From: Haladaptatus sp. ZSTT2
GTDB lineage: Archaea > Halobacteriota > Halobacteria > Halobacteriales > Halococcaceae
Length of the DNA stretch: 64,000 nucleotides
Assembly: GCF_037081775.1 (NCBI RefSeq)
Contig: NZ_JBAMHQ010000001.1
Coordinates: 1-64,000 of the forward strand
Direction: 5' to 3'
Shown: piece after piece, positions 61,287-64,000 of the stretch
How positions within the stretch are numbered: the stretch's first letter is position 1
Layout of the letters: the number at the start of each line of letters is the position of its first letter
Program-made: the position numbers and the translations under genes
The notes under the pieces: generated by a model
Told to the model about the DNA's origin: nothing
Database searches by the model: none
Seen by the model: only the letters and a program-made list of their open reading frames with translations

Positions 61287-62233
61287 CAGAGTACCGCCGG
61301 TGCGGCGAACCCGAGGGCGAACAGAATCGAGTGAATCGCGAGCAGTTGGCCGGTCTGTTCGAGCGCGGGATTGAGCGCCGCGCCGTCGGTGCGGGTGAGC
61401 ACGGTTCGCGCGACGCGCACCGCAATCGGCAACGAAAGCAGCGGCAGGAGCACGAACTGCGAGTAGGCCGGGTCGAGCGCGAACACCGCAGGCACGGCGT
61501 AGGCAACGGCGAGCATGAGCAGGTATTCGACGCGACTCCAGCGGTAGCCGAGTCGCACCGCGAGGGTGCGCTTGCCGGTTTTCGCGTCGGTCTCTATGTC
61601 TCGAACGTTGTTCACGACGAGAATCGCCGTCGACAGCGCGGCGGGCGCGAGACTCGCCACGAGTGCGGCGAGTGGGAGCGTTCCGGACGGGACGGTCATC
61701 GGGATGCCTGCCACCGCATCGACTGCTTGGACGTAGTAGGTGCCCGTCACGGCGACGATACCGAAGAAGATGAACACGAACACCTCACCGAGGCCGTGGT
61801 AGCCAAGCGGGTAGGGGCCGCCGGTGTAGGCGATGCCACTTGCCACGCTTGCGAGGCCGATAACGACGATGGGAAGGCCGCCAACGGAGACGAGGTACGT
61901 CCCCGAGATGATGGCGATGGCGAAGGTGAGGTACATCGCGCGTTTGACTTCTTCCGGCGCGATGAGGCCGGATTGCGTCACGCGGGTGAACCCCTGTCGT
62001 TCGTCGGTGTCTGCGCCCTTTATCGCGTCGTAGTAGTCGTTTGCGAAGTTCGTCCCAATCTGGATGAGCAGCGCGCCAACGAGCGCGGCGAGTGCGGGAA
62101 GCGCGGCGAAGACACCGTCGTGGACGGCGAGTCCGGTGCCGACGATGACGGGGGCGGCCGCGGCCGGAAGTGTCTGCGGACGGGCGGCCATGACCCACGC
62201 CTTCGTCGGCGAGATGGTCGCGGTGTCAGTCAT
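61286..62233 (-). CDS. menA: 1,4-Dihydroxy-2-naphthoate polyprenyltransferase
   Basis: A 315-residue UbiA-family membrane enzyme that prenylates DHNA to demethylmenaquinone. It has about eight to nine hydrophobic segments. The first Asp-rich motif is NFANDYYDAIKGADTDERQG, the second is NNVRDIETDAKTGKRTLAVRLG. ARPQTLPAAAAPVIVGTG at the N-terminus is MenA-specific. It starts after a 207-base gap from menB that contains a strong hairpin, and its stop abuts menC. Confidence 0.93.
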   Translation of the reverse strand: MTDTATISPTKAWVMAARPQTLPAAAAPVIVGTGLAVHDGVFAALPALAALVGALLIQIGTNFANDYYDAIKGADTDERQGFTRVTQSGLIAPEEVKRAMYLTFAIAIISGTYLVSVGGLPIVVIGLASVASGIAYTGGPYPLGYHGLGEVFVFIFFGIVAVTGTYYVQAVDAVAGIPMTVPSGTLPLAALVASLAPAALSTAILVVNNVRDIETDAKTGKRTLAVRLGYRWSRVEYLLMLAVAYAVPAVFALDPAYSQFVLLPLLSLPIAVRVARTVLTRTDGAALNPALEQTGQLLAIHSILFALGFAAPAVL

Positions 62234-62350
62234 TCAGTTGGCAGTTAGGAAGGCACCGACATAGCGACTGTGGTTGCAGTGCGTTTTCGGTGCGGAGGCA
62301 GTTGCGGTTAACGGTACGAGTCCACTGCCGTAGCGGTTCAGCGTCGCACC

Positions 62351-62374
62351 CGACTGCGCACACGGGCGCAGTCG
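62351..62374. other. Perfect 9-bp hairpin in the menB-menA gap
   Basis: CGACTGCGC (62351-62359) and GCGCAGTCG (62366-62374) form a perfect nine-base stem around a six-base loop. On the + strand TTTTT follows at 62378-62382. On the coding (minus) strand it lies about 67 bases past the menB stop and 117 bases before the menA ATG. It may protect or process the men transcript, or end antisense transcription. Confidence 0.45.
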
Positions 62375-62440
62375 GCCTTTTTCATGCAAGTTTTTCAAGG
62401 AGGGGTTCGCCGGAGGTGAACTCGACGAAGAAAAAGTTGC

Positions 62441-63325
62441 TTAGTAGTGCCACGGGTACTTCGAGAAATCGGGGTCGCGCTTTTCGACGAACGCCTCGCG
62501 GCCCTCTTTTGCTTCGTCGGTCATGTAACCAAGCCGGGTGGCTTCCCCGGCGAACACCTGCTGGCCGACCATGCCATCGGTATCCATGTTGAAGGCGAAT
62601 TTGAGCATCCGCATGGCCGTCGGCGATTTCGCGTTGATTTCTGCGGCCCACTCAAGCGCCACGTCTTCTAAGTCTTCGTGCGCCACAACGTCGTTTACCA
62701 TGCCCATGTCTGCCGCTTCTTCTGCCGAATAATCCTTCCCGAGGAAGAAAATTTCACGCGCCTTCTTCTGGCCGACTTGGTGGGCGAGATACGCAGAGCC
62801 GAAGCCAGCGTCGAAGCTCGCCACGTCAGGGTCGGTCTGCTTGAAGATAGCCTTCTCCGAGGCGAGGGTCATGTCGCAGACGACGTGGAGGCTGTGGCCA
62901 CCGCCGACAGCCCAGCCGGGAGTGACGGCGATGACGGGCTTTGGCATGAAGCGGATGAGCCGCTGGACTTCGAGGATGTGCAGGCGGCCCGTGTCTGATG
63001 CGCCCGCCTCGTCGCCTTCGTACTGGTAGCCGTCGTCGCCGCGAATCGTTTGGTCGCCGCCGGAACAGAAAGCCCAGCCGCCGTCTTTCGGGGAAGGGCC
63101 GTTGCCGGTCAGGAGCACACAGCCAACGTCCGTCTGGCGGCGGGCGTGGTCGAGGGCGGTGTAGAGTTCGTCAACCGTCCCGGGGCGGAAGGCGTTTCTG
63201 ACTTCTGGGCGGTCGAAGGCGATTCTGACCGTACCCTGGTCGGTCGCGCGGTGGTAGGTGATGTCCTGAAAATCAAAGTCTGCAATCTCGTCCCAGCGAG
63301 CGGGGTCGAAAATATCTGAAACCAT
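62441..63325 (-). CDS. menB: 1,4-Dihydroxy-2-naphthoyl-CoA synthase
   Basis: A 294-residue crotonase-fold enzyme that closes the second ring of DHNA-CoA. FQDITYHRATDQGTVRIAFDRPEVRNAFRP, FCSGGDQTIRGDDGY, VIAVTPGWAVGGGHSLHVVCDMTLAS, and DPDVASFDAGFGSAYLA with the catalytic Asp/Tyr region are canonical MenB segments, followed by the C-terminal GREAFVEKRDPDFSKYPWHY. It is the first of the four men genes here. menF and menD are not upstream, where an orc1/cdc6 paralogue lies. ATG 63325 is the start; the frame above it is not homologous. Confidence 0.95.
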   Translation of the reverse strand: MVSDIFDPARWDEIADFDFQDITYHRATDQGTVRIAFDRPEVRNAFRPGTVDELYTALDHARRQTDVGCVLLTGNGPSPKDGGWAFCSGGDQTIRGDDGYQYEGDEAGASDTGRLHILEVQRLIRFMPKPVIAVTPGWAVGGGHSLHVVCDMTLASEKAIFKQTDPDVASFDAGFGSAYLAHQVGQKKAREIFFLGKDYSAEEAADMGMVNDVVAHEDLEDVALEWAAEINAKSPTAMRMLKFAFNMDTDGMVGQQVFAGEATRLGYMTDEAKEGREAFVEKRDPDFSKYPWHY

Positions 63326-63366
63326 ACCGCCACTCGGGTCGGGCGGCGCAAAAAGATTCTGCGCGG

Positions 63367-64000
63367 TCACTCCGAGGCGAGATTCGCAAATCGACTGTCA
63401 GCCGCGAGAATCCGCCGGAGGTCACGCCATCGCAATGAAAGACGCACGTCGCGTCTCCGTGGCCGTGTTTTCGACGCGACCGTCACCAACCCGAGCGAAT
63501 CGAGGTCGCCGAATGCGCTCGACATTCGGGCACCCGACAGCGGCTCCATCCCAAAGGAGGTACACAGTCGCGTGTAGCGTTCGTGGACACCTTCGACAGG
63601 TGCTCCTTCGGGGAAATCAGCGACGGCGAGCAACACGAGTTTTGACTGTGTTGGGAGCGAGTCGACGAGCTGCTCGGTGTGATCGAACTCGACGCGCGCC
63701 TTGGCGTCTCTGACGTGCGCCTCCGTCACCGTCTGCGCGCCATCTCGCTCTGCGAGTTCTCCCGCAACCCTGAGCAAGTCGAGGGCTCGTCGGGCGTCGC
63801 CGTGTTCTTGTGCGGCGAGGGCAGCGACGAGCGCGAAAACGCCCGCATCGATGACTCCCGGTTCGAACGCGACGGCCGCCCGTTCGGTAATGATATCGGT
63901 GAGCTGGCCCGCGTCGTAGGGCGGGAACACGATTTCGTCGGTTCCCAGACGAGACCGCACCCGTGGGTCGAGCGATTCGGTGAACGTCAGGTCGTTGCTG
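63367..64000 (-). CDS. Second Orc1/Cdc6 paralogue, 5' part outside the window
   Basis: The frame enters from the right edge as SNDLTFTESLDPRVRSRLGTDEIVFPPY, which is the sensor 1 and lid portion of Orc1/Cdc6, and continues with EHGDARRALDLLRVAGELAERDGAQ (sensor 2) and a winged-helix domain to the stop (about 211 residues visible). The Walker motifs are outside. It differs clearly from the 4951-6153 protein, so it is not a recent duplicate. No ORB that it could bind is near its 3' end. Confidence 0.93.
   Translation of the reverse strand, partial: SNDLTFTESLDPRVRSRLGTDEIVFPPYDAGQLTDIITERAAVAFEPGVIDAGVFALVAALAAQEHGDARRALDLLRVAGELAERDGAQTVTEAHVRDAKARVEFDHTEQLVDSLPTQSKLVLLAVADFPEGAPVEGVHERYTRLCTSFGMEPLSGARMSSAFGDLDSLGLVTVASKTRPRRRDVRLSLRWRDLRRILAADSRFANLASE

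Noticed and set aside
1-64000. tRNA, rRNA, insertion sequence, integrase or CRISPR features
   Set aside because: No T-loop-like GGTTCGAATC in a cloverleaf context, no transposase motif, no terminal inverted repeats and no regular repeat-spacer array were seen by eye. A covariance-model scan was not possible.

Overview
The window is a stretch of main chromosome from a halophilic archaeon (class Halobacteria); the genus cannot be fixed from the sequence alone. Signs are acidic, Asp/Glu-rich proteins, GTC/GAC/CTC-rich codon use, leaderless genes with TATA elements about 27 bases upstream, Tat signal peptides on exported proteins, and haloarchaeal housekeeping genes (aIF-1A, TFB, RpoL, Orc1/Cdc6, haloarchaeal malate synthase). 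No tRNA, rRNA, CRISPR array or insertion sequence was found.

Layout. 1-2.5 kb: an edge fragment, an LtrA-family membrane protein and an ECF S-component-like membrane protein. 2.6-6.2 kb: a replication module with a ParA ATPase and an acidic partner, then a replication origin in which one orientation of ORB elements (4052-4668) faces the other (4810-4940) across an AT-rich unwinding region, then orc1/cdc6. Single ORB copies also lie after orc1 (6186) and in isolation at 9695. 6.2-19.4 kb: mostly single-gene units, including a FAD oxidoreductase, MOSC, YqcI/YcgG, cysteine hydrolase, a PLP trans-sulfuration enzyme, a FAD/4Fe-4S oxidase, prephenate dehydratase, a frameshifted zinc-ribbon gene, TPR, GDPD, OsmC and DoxX.

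18.6-29.8 kb looks like a catabolic locus: a DUF1028 protein, a dipeptide-type ABC transporter (fused ATPases, two permeases, Tat lipoprotein), a divergent M20 amidase/carbamoylase, an IclR regulator and an NhaC antiporter. 29.9-36.8 kb concerns acyl-CoA and C2 metabolism: an acyl-CoA ligase, a divergent 625-residue crotonyl-CoA reductase-like protein with an apparently duplicated Rossmann region, and aceA-aceB of the glyoxylate bypass behind a promoter flanked by a repeated 10-bp motif. aIF-1A sits between them.

36.8-58.7 kb: a HisG-like protein of unknown role paired with a coiled-coil protein, a metallo-hydrolase, a rhomboid protease, a METTL5-like methyltransferase, dph2, an exported HExxH protease, LysE, YlbF, rpoL, hisF, purL, a PHP/asparagine-synthase-like pair, Nudix, tfb, gatC-gatA, and several tiny membrane proteins. 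58.8-63.3 kb: menaquinone genes menB-menA-menC-menE. A second orc1/cdc6 runs off the right edge.

Coding starts were chosen by family alignment, overlap with the upstream gene, or a TATA element about 27 bases upstream. Assignments come from motif recognition by eye; no search was run.
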